DNA of 64,000 nucleotides from Nostoc sp. CHAB 5834 (GTDB taxonomy: Bacteria > Cyanobacteriota > Cyanobacteriia > Cyanobacteriales > Nostocaceae), in NCBI GenBank assembly GCA_020829485.1, contig JAIVFU010000009.1, positions 70,013 through 134,012 of the forward strand, given 5' to 3'. Under the pieces are notes generated by a model. That model had not been told where the DNA came from, ran no database searches, and saw only the letters and a list, made by a program, of their open reading frames with translations. Positions 8,796 through 18,044 of this stretch are shown here, piece by piece. A program made the translations under genes and the position numbers. How positions within the stretch are numbered: the stretch's first letter is position 1; every line of letters starts with the position of its first letter.

Positions 8796-9932
8796 TCAGT
8801 TGGCAACACGAATTTTTGACCGATAAAAAGGACGTTTAACTACAACTCCTGGGTAAGCTTTACCGCGAATTTCGACTTCTAGCTGTTGACCGATGGTTGC
8901 TAATTGAGTAGGAACGTAAGCTAAGGCAATGGGATAACCAAGTGTAGGCGACAGAGTGCCACTGGAAATTTCTCCCACAACTTTACCTGCTGATAACACT
9001 TGATAGCCGTGACGAGCAATGTTGCGTCCTTGGGTTTGCAAACCCACCAATCGGCGCTGCACTCCAGTGGCTTTTTGCTGTGCTAAAATTTCCCGACCAA
9101 TAAATTCGCCTTTGGTATCTAAATGAACTAGCCACCCCAAACCTGCTTCTAAAGGTGTGATGGTGTCATCGATATCTTGTCCGTAAAGTGCCATCGCCGC
9201 TTCTAGCCGCAGAGTGTCTCTGGCACCGAGTCCACAGGGGATAACACCAGCATTATGGAGACTTCGCCATAATGCTAGCGCCACATCCGGGTCTACCATC
9301 ACCTCAAAGCCATCTTCTCCGGTGTAACCTGTGCGGGCAAGGAAAGCAGGTTTACCTAGTAGGGTTGCTTTTAAATGTCCGAAGGCTTTGATTGGTTGTA
9401 AGTCTTCTTCCACTAAGGGCTGGAGGTATTTAATTGCTTTTGGCCCTTGCACGGCAATTAAGGCTTTATCTGGTGAAAGGTCTTGGAATTGCACTTTATC
9501 CAAGTCAAGGTGTTGCAATAGCCATGCTTTATCTTTAGCAGAGGTTGCCGCATTGACGATGATGAATGCCTTTTGTATACCAATGGTGTCTTCACCTTGG
9601 TAATAAACAATGATATCGTCAATAATTCCGGCTTGGGGATTTAACAATACCGTGTATTGCGCTTGAGCGGGTTGCAAACGACTCAAGTCTGAAGGCACTA
9701 GAGGCTGGAGTTGGGAAATGAGGTTTTTACCTTGGAGGGTAAATTTGCCCATGTGGGAAATATCGAACATTCCGGCTGTATTTCTTACAGCTTCGTGTTC
9801 GCGGCTAATGCCACTAAATTGCACAGGCATTTCCCAACCGCCAAAGGTGGTAAAGCGTGCTTTAAGTTCTACACCCAGTTGATATAAAGGGGTTCGCGCC
9901 AGAGATTGGGCGTTGTCTTCTTGATTAGCCAC
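8796..9932 (-). CDS. gcvT: Aminomethyltransferase, glycine cleavage T protein
   Basis: A 378-residue folate-dependent enzyme that releases ammonia from aminomethyl-GcvH and gives 5,10-methylene-THF. Family blocks are clear: FGGWEMPVQFSGISREHEAV near residue 30, FDISHMGKF near 58, GYTGEDGFE near 200 and GLGARDTLRLEA near 235. The GTG at 9932 begins MANQEDNAQ. It is the first of the three gcv genes on the minus strand. I looked for a glycine riboswitch in the leader (9933-10183) and found none; that stretch holds heptamer repeats and a C/T-rich tract. Confidence 0.96.
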   Translation of the reverse strand: MANQEDNAQSLARTPLYQLGVELKARFTTFGGWEMPVQFSGISREHEAVRNTAGMFDISHMGKFTLQGKNLISQLQPLVPSDLSRLQPAQAQYTVLLNPQAGIIDDIIVYYQGEDTIGIQKAFIIVNAATSAKDKAWLLQHLDLDKVQFQDLSPDKALIAVQGPKAIKYLQPLVEEDLQPIKAFGHLKATLLGKPAFLARTGYTGEDGFEVMVDPDVALALWRSLHNAGVIPCGLGARDTLRLEAAMALYGQDIDDTITPLEAGLGWLVHLDTKGEFIGREILAQQKATGVQRRLVGLQTQGRNIARHGYQVLSAGKVVGEISSGTLSPTLGYPIALAYVPTQLATIGQQLEVEIRGKAYPGVVVKRPFYRSKIRVAN

Positions 9933-10013
9933 AGGTAATTTTGCGATCGCACCTCAACATCTATAATCCTACGAGATGCTTTCTGGTTTGACAGTCTTAT
10001 GTATTGAATTTAG

Positions 10014-10060
10014 TCATTGGTCATTGGTCATTAGTCATTAGTCACATTAGTCATTAGTTA
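10014..10060. repeat. Heptamer tandem repeats (TCATTGG/TCATTAG)
   Basis: A run of TCATTGG and TCATTAG units, interrupted once by TCACAT, is followed by a C/T-rich tract of CCTCCCCTG and CATCTCCCT units to about 10128. It sits between the divergently transcribed gcvT and the pentapeptide gene, so promoters of both must lie within or around it. Confidence 0.8.
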
Positions 10061-10183
10061 TTCTCCCCCTGCCTCCCCTGCCTCCCCTGCTCCCTCATCT
10101 CCCTCATCTCCCCACTCCCTTGTCCCCTTCTGTAAGCTTTAATAGTTAATGGTGCAAGTGTTGAGATTTATTAAGAAGACATT

Positions 10184-10681
10184 ATGAAATATTGGCGACT
10201 GTTAGCTAGCTTTGTCTTAGCGATGGTTCTTTTTTGGTTTCCCCTATCGGCACAAGCTGCAAGTTCTTCCAGTATTACCCGTTCTGTGGGTAATGATGAA
10301 CTCAAGGGCAAGGATTACTCTGGTCAAAGTTTAGTTGGTACTGAGTTTACCAATATCAAATTAGAGAATGCTAATTTTAGGAATGCTGACTTACGTGGTG
10401 TCGTGTTTAACGGTACTCTGCTGGAGGGAGTAAATCTGCATGGTGCTGATTTTAGTGAAGGCATAGCCTATCTAACAAAGTTTAAAGATGCTGATTTAAG
10501 CGATGCTGTGTTGACTGATGCCATGATGCTGCGTTCTATTTTTGATGATGTAAATGTCACAGATGCTGATTTTACGAATGCAATTTTAGATGGGACGCAA
10601 GTGAAAAAACTTTGTGTTAAAGCAAGTGGTGTTAATTCTAAAACTGGTGTAAATACTCGCCAGTCTTTAGGATGTAAGTAG
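10184..10681 (+). CDS. Exported pentapeptide-repeat protein, probably thylakoid-lumen or periplasmic
   Basis: A 165-residue protein with a cleavable signal peptide (positive MKYWR, hydrophobic core, AQA-A cleavage near residue 25). About residues 45-135 consist of A(D/N)LxX pentapeptides ([17 protein letters not shown], then [30 protein letters not shown]), which form a right-handed beta-helix. A C-terminal region with two cysteines (KKLCVKASG and SLGCK) may form a disulfide in an oxidising compartment. Lumenal pentapeptide proteins of this size are common in cyanobacteria, but their role is not settled. Confidence 0.8.
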   Translation: MKYWRLLASFVLAMVLFWFPLSAQAASSSSITRSVGNDELKGKDYSGQSLVGTEFTNIKLENANFRNADLRGVVFNGTLLEGVNLHGADFSEGIAYLTKFKDADLSDAVLTDAMMLRSIFDDVNVTDADFTNAILDGTQVKKLCVKASGVNSKTGVNTRQSLGCK

Positions 10682-10724
10682 AATCTATCCCCTTCTTTGC
10701 TAGTGGAGAGGGGGATAGATTTTA
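10682..10724 (+). terminator. Stem-loop after the pentapeptide gene
   Basis: AATCTATCCCC and GGGGATAGATT form an 11-bp stem one base after the stop codon, followed by TTAACTAAT. The T-run is short, so termination is probable but not certain. Confidence 0.6.
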
Positions 10725-10744
10725 ACTAATTACGAATTACGAAT

Positions 10745-10857
10745 TAGGCGCAGCGATGTCTAACGACAAGCCGCTGACGCTCCAACTCTTGGAGACGCTG
10801 CGCGAACGTCGCTACCGCTTCTCTACGAGAGGCTTCGCCAACGCTAATGCGTCTACG
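10745..10857. repeat. Dispersed Nostoc-type GC-rich repeat segment
   Basis: This stretch joins short motifs that recur in other spacers here: GCGATGTCTAACGACAAGCC, GGAGACGCTGCGCGAACG, TCTCTACGAGAGGCTTCGCC. Variants are seen at 2358-2412, 24168-24200 and 39050-39070. It abuts the stop codon of the minus-strand STAND-like gene. No gene is seen in it. Confidence 0.65.
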
Positions 10858-12750
10858 CTAGTGATATGCTTCTCTTAAAAAGCTGGCATAATTTGCCCGA
10901 ATTATCATAGTAGTAGGATGACTTACACCTAAAGTTTGTTCACAAATTTTCAAAGCTTGCTCAAATAAAGGTTTGGCTTTCCTGTAGCGTCTTATATTAC
11001 GGTAGAGTGCTGCCAGATTGTTCAGACTAATGGCGACATCAGGATGATTATCTCCGAGCAAGCGTTTACTCACTTCTAAAGCTTCTTGATACAAGGGTTC
11101 GGCTTTGGTGTAGCGTTCTGTAGATTCGTAGAGTTGTGCTAAATTATTCAGGCTAGTGGCGACATCAAGATGGTTCTCTCCCAGCAAGCGTTTTCTCAGT
11201 TCTAAAGCTTTTCTAAGCAAGGGTTCAGCTTTGCTGTAGCGTCCTGTATAACAGTACAATGCTGCTAAATTGTTCAGGGTAGTGGCGACATGGGGGTGTT
11301 CTTCTCCCACTAAGCGATTCCACAGTTTCAAAGCTTGCTGATACAAAGGTTCGGCTTGGTTATAGCGTCCTATCGATTCATAGAGTAATGCTAAATAGCT
11401 TAGGATAGTGGCAACATCAGGATGTTCTTCTCCCAGCAGGCGTTTTCTCAGTTTTAAAGCTTGGTGATACAGAGGTTCGGCTTCGCTGTAACGTCCTGTA
11501 GAATCGTAAAGTTGTGCTAAATTATTTAGGCTAGTGGCGACATCAAGATGGTTCTCTCCTAGCAGCTGTTTTCTCAGTTTTAAAGCTTGCTGATATAAAG
11601 TTTCAGCTTCGCTGTAACGTCCTGTAGATTTGTAAAATTCTGCTAAATTGTTTAAACTAGCAGCGACATCAGTATGTTCTAAACCAAGACGATTTTGAGT
11701 TACTTCTATACACTTTTGCAGCCAAGATTCTGCTTGCTGATAAAGTTCTTGACCTTGATAAAACCAGGCTAATTTGGTAAACAGAGTAATTAGATTTTCA
11801 TCGCCTACATACTGAGATAGGTGGGTTGCAACTTCTATAATGTGCGGGATATGTGGAGTGAGGTTGAGAATATCTTCAGGGTTAGGCTGTTGCGGAATTA
11901 GCTTTGCTACCTCTAACATCATCGCTGCAAAATTAGTTTTTGCTTCATCTGCCTCATTTGACTTATCCAACTTCATTTGAAAAAGTTGCCGAATGAGAGG
12001 ATTTAGACAATAAATTCCTTTACTTTTCTGTTGTAGCAAATGCAATTCTAGTAAATCAGCTATGGCTTTCTGCCAAAGTTCTTGCTTTTTGTTATCTTCT
12101 ATTGTCTCAAGAGATAAGGGAATGTCAGCTAATGCACACAAACTTAGCAAACAGCCAAAGCTCTGTGTATTTTCATCCAACTGTTCCCAATTTAATTCAA
12201 AAGCTTCAGCTACACCGTATTCATAAGACATCAATGAGTTAGCATTGACTACTGCTTCATCTTCCACTCGCTTTTTCTCTAGCCGCTTCAGTAGTGTTTC
12301 CAGAGGCAAATCTGGTATTTTATCCAGATGTCGCCCTACTAACTCTAACGCTAAAGGTGAATATCCCAAAAATTTACAAATTCTTCTCGCAACCCAAGGT
12401 TTTTGTTGCAGTCGTTCCCGATCCACTAGCGTTTTTAATAATTTCATCGCCGCCAATGGTTTGAGGACATCCAATCCGCTATTATATTTCGCTCTCAGGT
12501 AAGCTTGTAACGTTTCTAGTTTGTCCCGATTGTTAGAAATGGCTAACTCAGGATAACTCTGAGCGAACTTTTCATATATCTCACCTATCCACTTTTTAAA
12601 AGCAGCAACATCAACGTTTAATTCACTGAGAAGTTTAGCTTCATTTTTACCTAAATTTTCATTATTATAATACTTTAGAAAAGCTGCTGTTTGCTCTAGA
12701 GATAAGTTATGAGTAGCAGCTTCTTTGGCTAGAAAATTAGCCCATTGCAT
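10858..12750 (-). CDS. STAND-like TPR (kinesin-light-chain type) protein lacking the NTPase core
   Basis: A 630-residue protein. Residues 1-90 are an alpha-helical N-terminal region of the kind that precedes NTPase modules in cyanobacterial STAND proteins (inference). Residues about 93-150 (SGLDVLKPLAAMKLLKTLV, then ICKFLGYSPLALELVG) match the end of an NB-ARC module, the ARC part with its GxPLAL motif. The P-loop and Walker B that should come before are absent: there is no GxxGxGKT anywhere. A winged-helix-like region follows to about 270, then six 42-residue TPRs with LGExHxDVATSLNNLAxLY, plus partial units at both ends. This looks like an in-frame loss of the nucleotide-binding lobe. Confidence 0.78.
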   Translation of the reverse strand: MQWANFLAKEAATHNLSLEQTAAFLKYYNNENLGKNEAKLLSELNVDVAAFKKWIGEIYEKFAQSYPELAISNNRDKLETLQAYLRAKYNSGLDVLKPLAAMKLLKTLVDRERLQQKPWVARRICKFLGYSPLALELVGRHLDKIPDLPLETLLKRLEKKRVEDEAVVNANSLMSYEYGVAEAFELNWEQLDENTQSFGCLLSLCALADIPLSLETIEDNKKQELWQKAIADLLELHLLQQKSKGIYCLNPLIRQLFQMKLDKSNEADEAKTNFAAMMLEVAKLIPQQPNPEDILNLTPHIPHIIEVATHLSQYVGDENLITLFTKLAWFYQGQELYQQAESWLQKCIEVTQNRLGLEHTDVAASLNNLAEFYKSTGRYSEAETLYQQALKLRKQLLGENHLDVATSLNNLAQLYDSTGRYSEAEPLYHQALKLRKRLLGEEHPDVATILSYLALLYESIGRYNQAEPLYQQALKLWNRLVGEEHPHVATTLNNLAALYCYTGRYSKAEPLLRKALELRKRLLGENHLDVATSLNNLAQLYESTERYTKAEPLYQEALEVSKRLLGDNHPDVAISLNNLAALYRNIRRYRKAKPLFEQALKICEQTLGVSHPTTMIIRANYASFLREAYH

Positions 12751-12984
12751 AAACAGTTTATAATGTTTATCTTTGATTATACTTTGTCTCTATTTGAAAA
12801 TTTATTCTCTTTGGGAGAGAAATAACGTTTGTATAGAAACATTTAAAAGCAATGGCTTGCCTTTAGGGATTGCTATTTGAGCCTGTGAACCTCAAGTTTC
12901 AAGTTTGAGAATCGAACCGCAGAGGACGCAGAGGGCGCAAAGAAGAGACAACAGGGAAGCGATCGCTGCTAAAATTTGAACTAC

Positions 12985-13062
12985 ACTGTGGTTTTGTGAA
13001 AGGGTGCGATCGTTAGCAATAAAACCAAGACGATTTTCTGCTACCTCTTTACATAGACATCT
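12985..13062 (-). pseudogene. Possible relic of a TPR-gene fragment
   Basis: On the minus strand this stretch reads CKEVAENRLGF, close to CIEVTQNRLGL in the first TPR of the neighbouring gene; the DNA shares AACCAAGACGATTTT with 11687-11701. It is short and has no TPR context around it. The rest of the 12751-13428 spacer holds dispersed repeats only. Confidence 0.35.
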
Positions 13063-13143
13063 ATTCCCTGTACAGATAACCAGCAAAGCCCACTTTGATA
13101 ATTCTCCAAGTGCTGTTTTGCGTATTGGATAGGGAGTTCAGTT

Positions 13144-13237
13144 CTTGTAGGGTGGGCATCTTGCCCGGCTTTGCCTACGGGCGGGCGAGACGCTCACCCC
13201 ACAAGAAGTAGTTGAGTATTTTTTTATTTGGAAGTCC
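13144..13237. repeat. Dispersed hairpin repeat, copy 1
   Basis: A stem built from GGTGGGCATCTTGCCCG and GCGAGACGCTCACCCC, then the tail ACAAGAAGTAGTTGAGTATT and ATTTGGAAGTC. The tail is nearly identical at 50604-50639, where the stem bases differ. Both lie in non-coding DNA. Confidence 0.8.
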
Positions 13238-13270
13238 CTTGGCAAAGACAAATTCTTCGCTTCGTTGCTA

Positions 13271-13396
13271 TCCCGCCTCGGAATCAATTCCGAGGCTAAT
13301 AGCTTAAGTCCGTTTTAACGGACTAAATTTTAGTTAATTTCAGTCAGTTCTAACTGACTTGTGCTGTTAACCTGCGAATTGAATCGCACGCGGGCT
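13271..13396. repeat. Palindromic hairpin-series element (covarying family), copy 2
   Basis: Three short stems in series: CCTCGGAATCAATTCCGAGG (13276-13295), AGTCCGTTTTAACGGACT (13307-13324) and AGTCAGTTCTAACTGACT (13342-13359), with CCCGC and GCGGG near the ends. The copies at 2118-2533, 37486-37657 and 61437-61556 have the same layout with paired base changes in the stems. Confidence 0.75.
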
Positions 13397-13428
13397 GAAG
13401 GTATTGCCCATAACTTGAGCTTTTGAGC

Positions 13429-13645
13429 CTTTGAACCTGAACGTTGAGCCTTTTTACTCGAACGTTGAGCCTTTGAACCTGAACGTTGAGCCTTTTTACT
13501 CGAACGTTGAGCCTTTGAACCTGAACGTTGAGCCTTTTTACTCGAACGTCGAGCCTTTTTACTCGAACGTCGAGCCTTTTTACTTGAACGTCGAGCCTTT
13601 TTACTCGAACGTCGAGTCTTTTTACTCGAACGTTGAGTCTTTGAA
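13429..13645. repeat. Ten 21-bp tandem repeats around AACGTT/AACGTC
   Basis: Ten units of 21 bases with AACG recurring every 21 bases from 13440 to 13629. Units alternate between GAACCTGAACGTTGAGCCTTT and TTACTCGAACGTTGAGCCTTT at first and then become uniform. Because 21 is a multiple of three, the array reads as an open frame of NVEPFYS/NVEPLNL units starting at a TTG, but no promoter, ribosome site or conserved protein supports a gene. Confidence 0.85.
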
Positions 13646-13718
13646 CCTCAAATTTGGGATTTGGTACTCAAAACAGTCAGGTAAATACTGTATTTATTAT
13701 GCCTTCTGCCTTCTTAAA

Positions 13719-15663
13719 CTAAGGTGACTGATTTAACACCCACTTCAACCACTGCCCCAAGGAACTTACAACATTCAACCTTTGAACTCCAGTAGCACGG
13801 GCGGCGGCGAGTCCATCAACAGCGACTAATGCGGCGTATTGCAAGCCCAAGAAACTATCAACGGCGGCATAAGGGCCACCTAAAGTTATAGCCCCGGCAG
13901 CATACATTTGACCTCTATCACTACGCATTTCTACTAATTCAAAATTGTTCGCTACAGCCAGTCGCCCCAAGTCATTCACTGGGAGGTTGTAATGTTTCAC
14001 TAAATCTGCTATCAGAGGATTAGCATCTACCTTGGCATCCAGTCCAGTAGCGTCAACAATAAAGTCAGCTAGCAATTTCATTTCCCCTAAGTTTTGTTCT
14101 CGGATACGGGTAATAGTGCGGTTTTGGGCATCTCGTTCTACATCCAGAACCTCACCGAAGGTAATTTGATACCAGCCTTCGCTTAACCCTTGAGCAGTAA
14201 TTTGCTGCCAGTCTTGGCGGTTGGCGGTGGTAGTTCCACCCCAGTCTGCTAGTAAACGTTTGCGTTCATCGGGAGGCGCTTTTTCTAACATTGCCCGGAG
14301 TTCGCCGCCCCAACAAGCTTTCGGCCAGTTAAAGGGTTGAAATTCGTAATGATTTTTGACTAAGCGCTGAGTATTTTGAAATTTGTTACCTTGAGGTTTT
14401 GGCGATCGCATTAAATGCAAAACTGCAATATTCCGATTTCGTTTTCTTGCTTCATAAATGCGCTGCACAATCCGCGAAGCCACAATTCCCCGCCCCCGAA
14501 TCAATACCGTACCACCTTGTTGTTCTAGTTGCTCATAAACATGATCGTGTGCTTCATAAGCATTGACTACAGATTTAAAATCTTGATATTTTTCCCTATA
14601 AGCTTGCAAATCTGGGAGAAACTGAATTGCTGGATACCCGGTAGCTAAATGTAAATAACGACTAACTAAAAAAGCATAATTTCCTGGAGCGCGAGAATAG
14701 GCTATACAATATCTGCCATCATCAGTTTTGCGAATTCCCCTAACTCGCCCATAGCGATATATTTGATTCCAGCCAATGCGCTTCGCCTCCCTATCTATGG
14801 AATCAAAGACATTACCCGCACGAGGAGTATAAGTTTCGGCAAATGTTGGTTCAGCAAAGACTTGCCACAAATATTTGAATGCTGAATTTATTTGTCCGTT
14901 GCCGAAATCGTGCCAAGCCTCACGCAAGGCATAACTAGGCCAGCCCCAAATATTATCAGGACAAGAGTCAGAATTAGAACGCAATCTTTCATATAAGGGA
15001 ATTTGCGAATTCAAACAAAGGCGCTTGTAACGAGCGTAAGGTTCCGCCTCTAATCCCAAAGCCACAATTTTGTCAGCACGTACACCACTAATTCGCAGCA
15101 AATCAGCCCAAACAAAGCTACCCAATCCCGCCCCGATCGCTAGATAATCAGATTCATCTACTGGTAATCCTGTAGCATGAAGTGTTTGCACAGCGACATT
15201 TTGTGCCTGAAACGCTAACGGTGGGAAATTTCTCGTCAAGGGCGTTAACGGCTGGGCTACAGGCAAGGTGGGGTCTGGAAGATTGGTATTTGCGTTGAAG
15301 TGAATCGTTGAAGGAGGGCTGGTATCTGGTGCGGGTACGTTAACACCAAAGGTCACTGTTATTAAATAGGGGCCAATTTGTAATGTATCGCCATTAGCCA
15401 GAACACTGCGCGTTTGTGGTTGACCGTTGACATATACACCGTTAACGCTGCCTTGATCAATCACTACTAAATGGTCTTGTTCCCAGTCAATTAGGGCATG
15501 GTAGCGAGAAACTTCGTTACTGTTAAGCAGCATCCGAGAAACCCGGACTCCCCTAAGTTCAGCAGGTAAACGAGCAAATTCTCGACCAAAAGCGATCGGC
15601 ATATTCAACCTTGGTTGCCGCCGTTCACCTGTCGCTGGTTCTTCCCAACTCAATTGGATTTGT

Positions 15664-15674
<11 letters not shown>
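13719..15674 (-). CDS. FHA domain fused to an FAD/NAD(P)-binding oxidoreductase
   Basis: A 651-residue fusion. Residues about 25-110 form an FHA phosphothreonine-binding domain (FGREFARLP, then SRYHALIDW and GSVNGVYVNGQ). A Pro/Thr-rich linker to about 160 leads to a flavoprotein resembling the ornithine/lysine N-monooxygenase superfamily: YLAIGAGLGSFVWADLL near 178, ATGYPAIQFLPDL near 350, VLIRGRGIVASRIVQ near 390 and DFIVDATGLDAKVDANP near 548. The C-terminus has MYAAGAITLGGPYAAVDSF. The FHA part suggests recruitment to a Ser/Thr-phosphorylated partner; the substrate is unknown. Its ATG lies in a heptamer repeat. A second FHA gene lies upstream on the same strand. Confidence 0.85.
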
Positions 15675-16324
<650 letters not shown>

Positions 16325-16431
16325 TGTTCTAACTTCGTAAATCGTATTTAGCTACTTCAACTTCTTTCTGTGCGATTCTTAACACGCTTGAGTCGGTGCA
16401 AGCAAGTATTTAAAAAAAATTTCAACAAGAT

Positions 16432-17097
16432 TTATTTAGCCGACGCTAATTTATCAGCAATGCGTGTAGTTTCTGGTAGGCGATATTTGGGCGTGCAGCG
16501 TAATACATAGTCAATCGCCGTAGGTAAACTAATTCGATGACCACTGGAGATGTAGAGAGGTTTTACTCCTGTGCGCGATCGCAAAACTGCCCCAACTGTT
16601 TCACCTTTATATATAAGTGGTTGGCTGCTGCCTTTTGTTTCTGGCAATTCCTCATACTTACCTACTAACCTGGACTTGGCTACACCAATTGTCGGCATAT
16701 CTATAAGTAACCCTAAATGGCTAGCTATACCCAATCTGCGAGGATGGGCAATTCCTTGACCATCACACAGGATAATATCTGGTGTTGTTTGAATTTTCTC
16801 TAGGGCATCGAGAACAGCTGGAATTTCCCGAAATGACAGGAACCCAGGAACATAAGGAAAGGTTGTAGGGCGGTGTGCTAGGCTTGTTTCGATTACTTGC
16901 AAATCAGGAAAACTCAGTACTGCCACAGCTGCACGGCTAATGGTTCCATCAGCTTCAAAACCCATATCCACTCCAGCAACGTACTGGATAGGTTCTTGGA
17001 GTTGATCCTCAGTAATTACTTGATATCGCAGCTTTTCTTGGATAACTATGGCTTCCTCTAGAGTCGAAGGCCAAGCATGATCTCGATAAAATTTCAT
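16432..17097 (-). CDS. nfi: Endonuclease V (deoxyinosine 3' endonuclease)
   Basis: Repairs deaminated adenine by nicking one base 3' of deoxyinosine. Family motifs are all present: VAGVDMGF with the first metal-binding Asp, the YVPGFLSFREIP block (Tyr wedge and Glu), and ILCDGQGIAHPRRLGIASHLG-type core with the second Asp, ending with the GVAKSRL lysine block. I chose the ATG at 17097 (MKFYRDHAWPS), giving about 221 residues, the usual length. An upstream in-frame start at 17148 would add a hydrophobic 17-residue leader that the family does not have. Confidence 0.9.
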   Translation of the reverse strand: MKFYRDHAWPSTLEEAIVIQEKLRYQVITEDQLQEPIQYVAGVDMGFEADGTISRAAVAVLSFPDLQVIETSLAHRPTTFPYVPGFLSFREIPAVLDALEKIQTTPDIILCDGQGIAHPRRLGIASHLGLLIDMPTIGVAKSRLVGKYEELPETKGSSQPLIYKGETVGAVLRSRTGVKPLYISSGHRISLPTAIDYVLRCTPKYRLPETTRIADKLASAK

Positions 17098-17337
17098 ATT
17101 GAAAATAGGAATTAAACTGATTAATATTAATCCTGTTATGGCAAGCACAAAAACAAGAGTTTTGGATGTTGATACAGGGAAAATATATTTTTTGCAAAAG
17201 TCTGTGAATGACTATCTTTATCCTAGACATTTTAGCCTCGGTTATCTGATATCTTGCATCATAATGTTACTTAAGGCTGTCAAGAGGGAATCCTGAGAAT
17301 ATAAGTTTATTTTTTTAGATTTTCTCTTTTACTGGTT

Positions 17338-17859
17338 ATGACACAGCCAAATATTCTGGAACTTGCAAAACAGGGAGATGTACAGGCGATCGCATCTCTA
17401 ATGAACCGCCACCTACACCCCAAAGGGATTACCGCAAAAGTTGCCTTCCAAGACACTTGCTTGGAGGTAATACTAGAATCTGCCCAAGTACTAAATCAGC
17501 AAATTTTAGTTGCATTTATCCGCAAAGGGTTAACCGCTTTAGGGTCTGCATCTATTGAAATAGTGAAAGTTTACGGACAACAAACTGGTAAAGAGTTTCC
17601 AGCTTGGAGTAGAGAGTTTAATTTAGGCATAGCAGAAGCTGAACTAGAACCAGTAGACGATGAACACTCTTCTAGTAATCCTCAAAGTCTAACTATTTGT
17701 ATTAACTTAAGCGGCGATACTGCACAAGGATTAACAAACCAAGATTTTGAATTTATTGCTAATCAAATCAGCAGTGATATTTTATCATCTTGTAGTGAAG
17801 TTTTTATTCAAAAAGTAAGTATTAGTAATGGTAGTTCTGTAATTACAAAAGAACGTTAG
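17338..17859 (+). CDS. Cyanobacterial protein of unknown function, paralogue of the next gene's N-terminus
   Basis: A 173-residue protein I cannot name. Residues 1-105 (LELAKQGDVQAIASLMNRHL, then PKGITAKVAFQDTCLEVILE and FIRKGLTALG) form an alpha/beta domain that recurs at the N-terminus of the next gene and, from memory, in many other Nostoc proteins. The C-terminal 60 residues (SLTICINLSGDTAQ onward) are not shared. No signal peptide, membrane segment or catalytic motif is seen. The 20 bases around the ATG match those around the next gene's start, so the pair arose by tandem duplication. Confidence 0.7.
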   Translation: MTQPNILELAKQGDVQAIASLMNRHLHPKGITAKVAFQDTCLEVILESAQVLNQQILVAFIRKGLTALGSASIEIVKVYGQQTGKEFPAWSREFNLGIAEAELEPVDDEHSSSNPQSLTICINLSGDTAQGLTNQDFEFIANQISSDILSSCSEVFIQKVSISNGSSVITKER

Positions 17860-18044
17860 GATTTAACTTACCTCATACATAGGTGCAGAAAAAGATTCTA
17901 AAATCGGAGTTTTTGCAAGAAATATAACCAATCCAACGAAATATTAAATATAGGACAATAAAATTTCTAAAAGTGTTGCTTTTGCTTATAAATGGGGAAC
18001 CCTAAGATAGAAGATATTTTCTTAGGTTTTCGGATTTATTGGTT

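Noticed and set aside
9933..10183. Glycine riboswitch in front of gcvT
   Set aside because: The leader holds heptamer repeats and a C/T tract; I could not find the conserved tandem aptamer core.
12892..13086. 64-codon minus-strand frame
   Set aside because: Most of it translates the common CGCAGAGG-type repeat; only the short CKEVAENRLGF part is noted as a possible relic.
13431..13727. 98-codon frame of repeated NVEPFYS/NVEPLNL
   Set aside because: It is a by-product of a 21-bp tandem array, starts at TTG and has no ribosome site or non-repeat domain.
17098..17148. Longer endonuclease V with a hydrophobic leader
   Set aside because: The extra 17 residues are not part of the family and would act as a membrane anchor unlikely for a DNA repair enzyme; the ATG at 17097 begins the conserved part.
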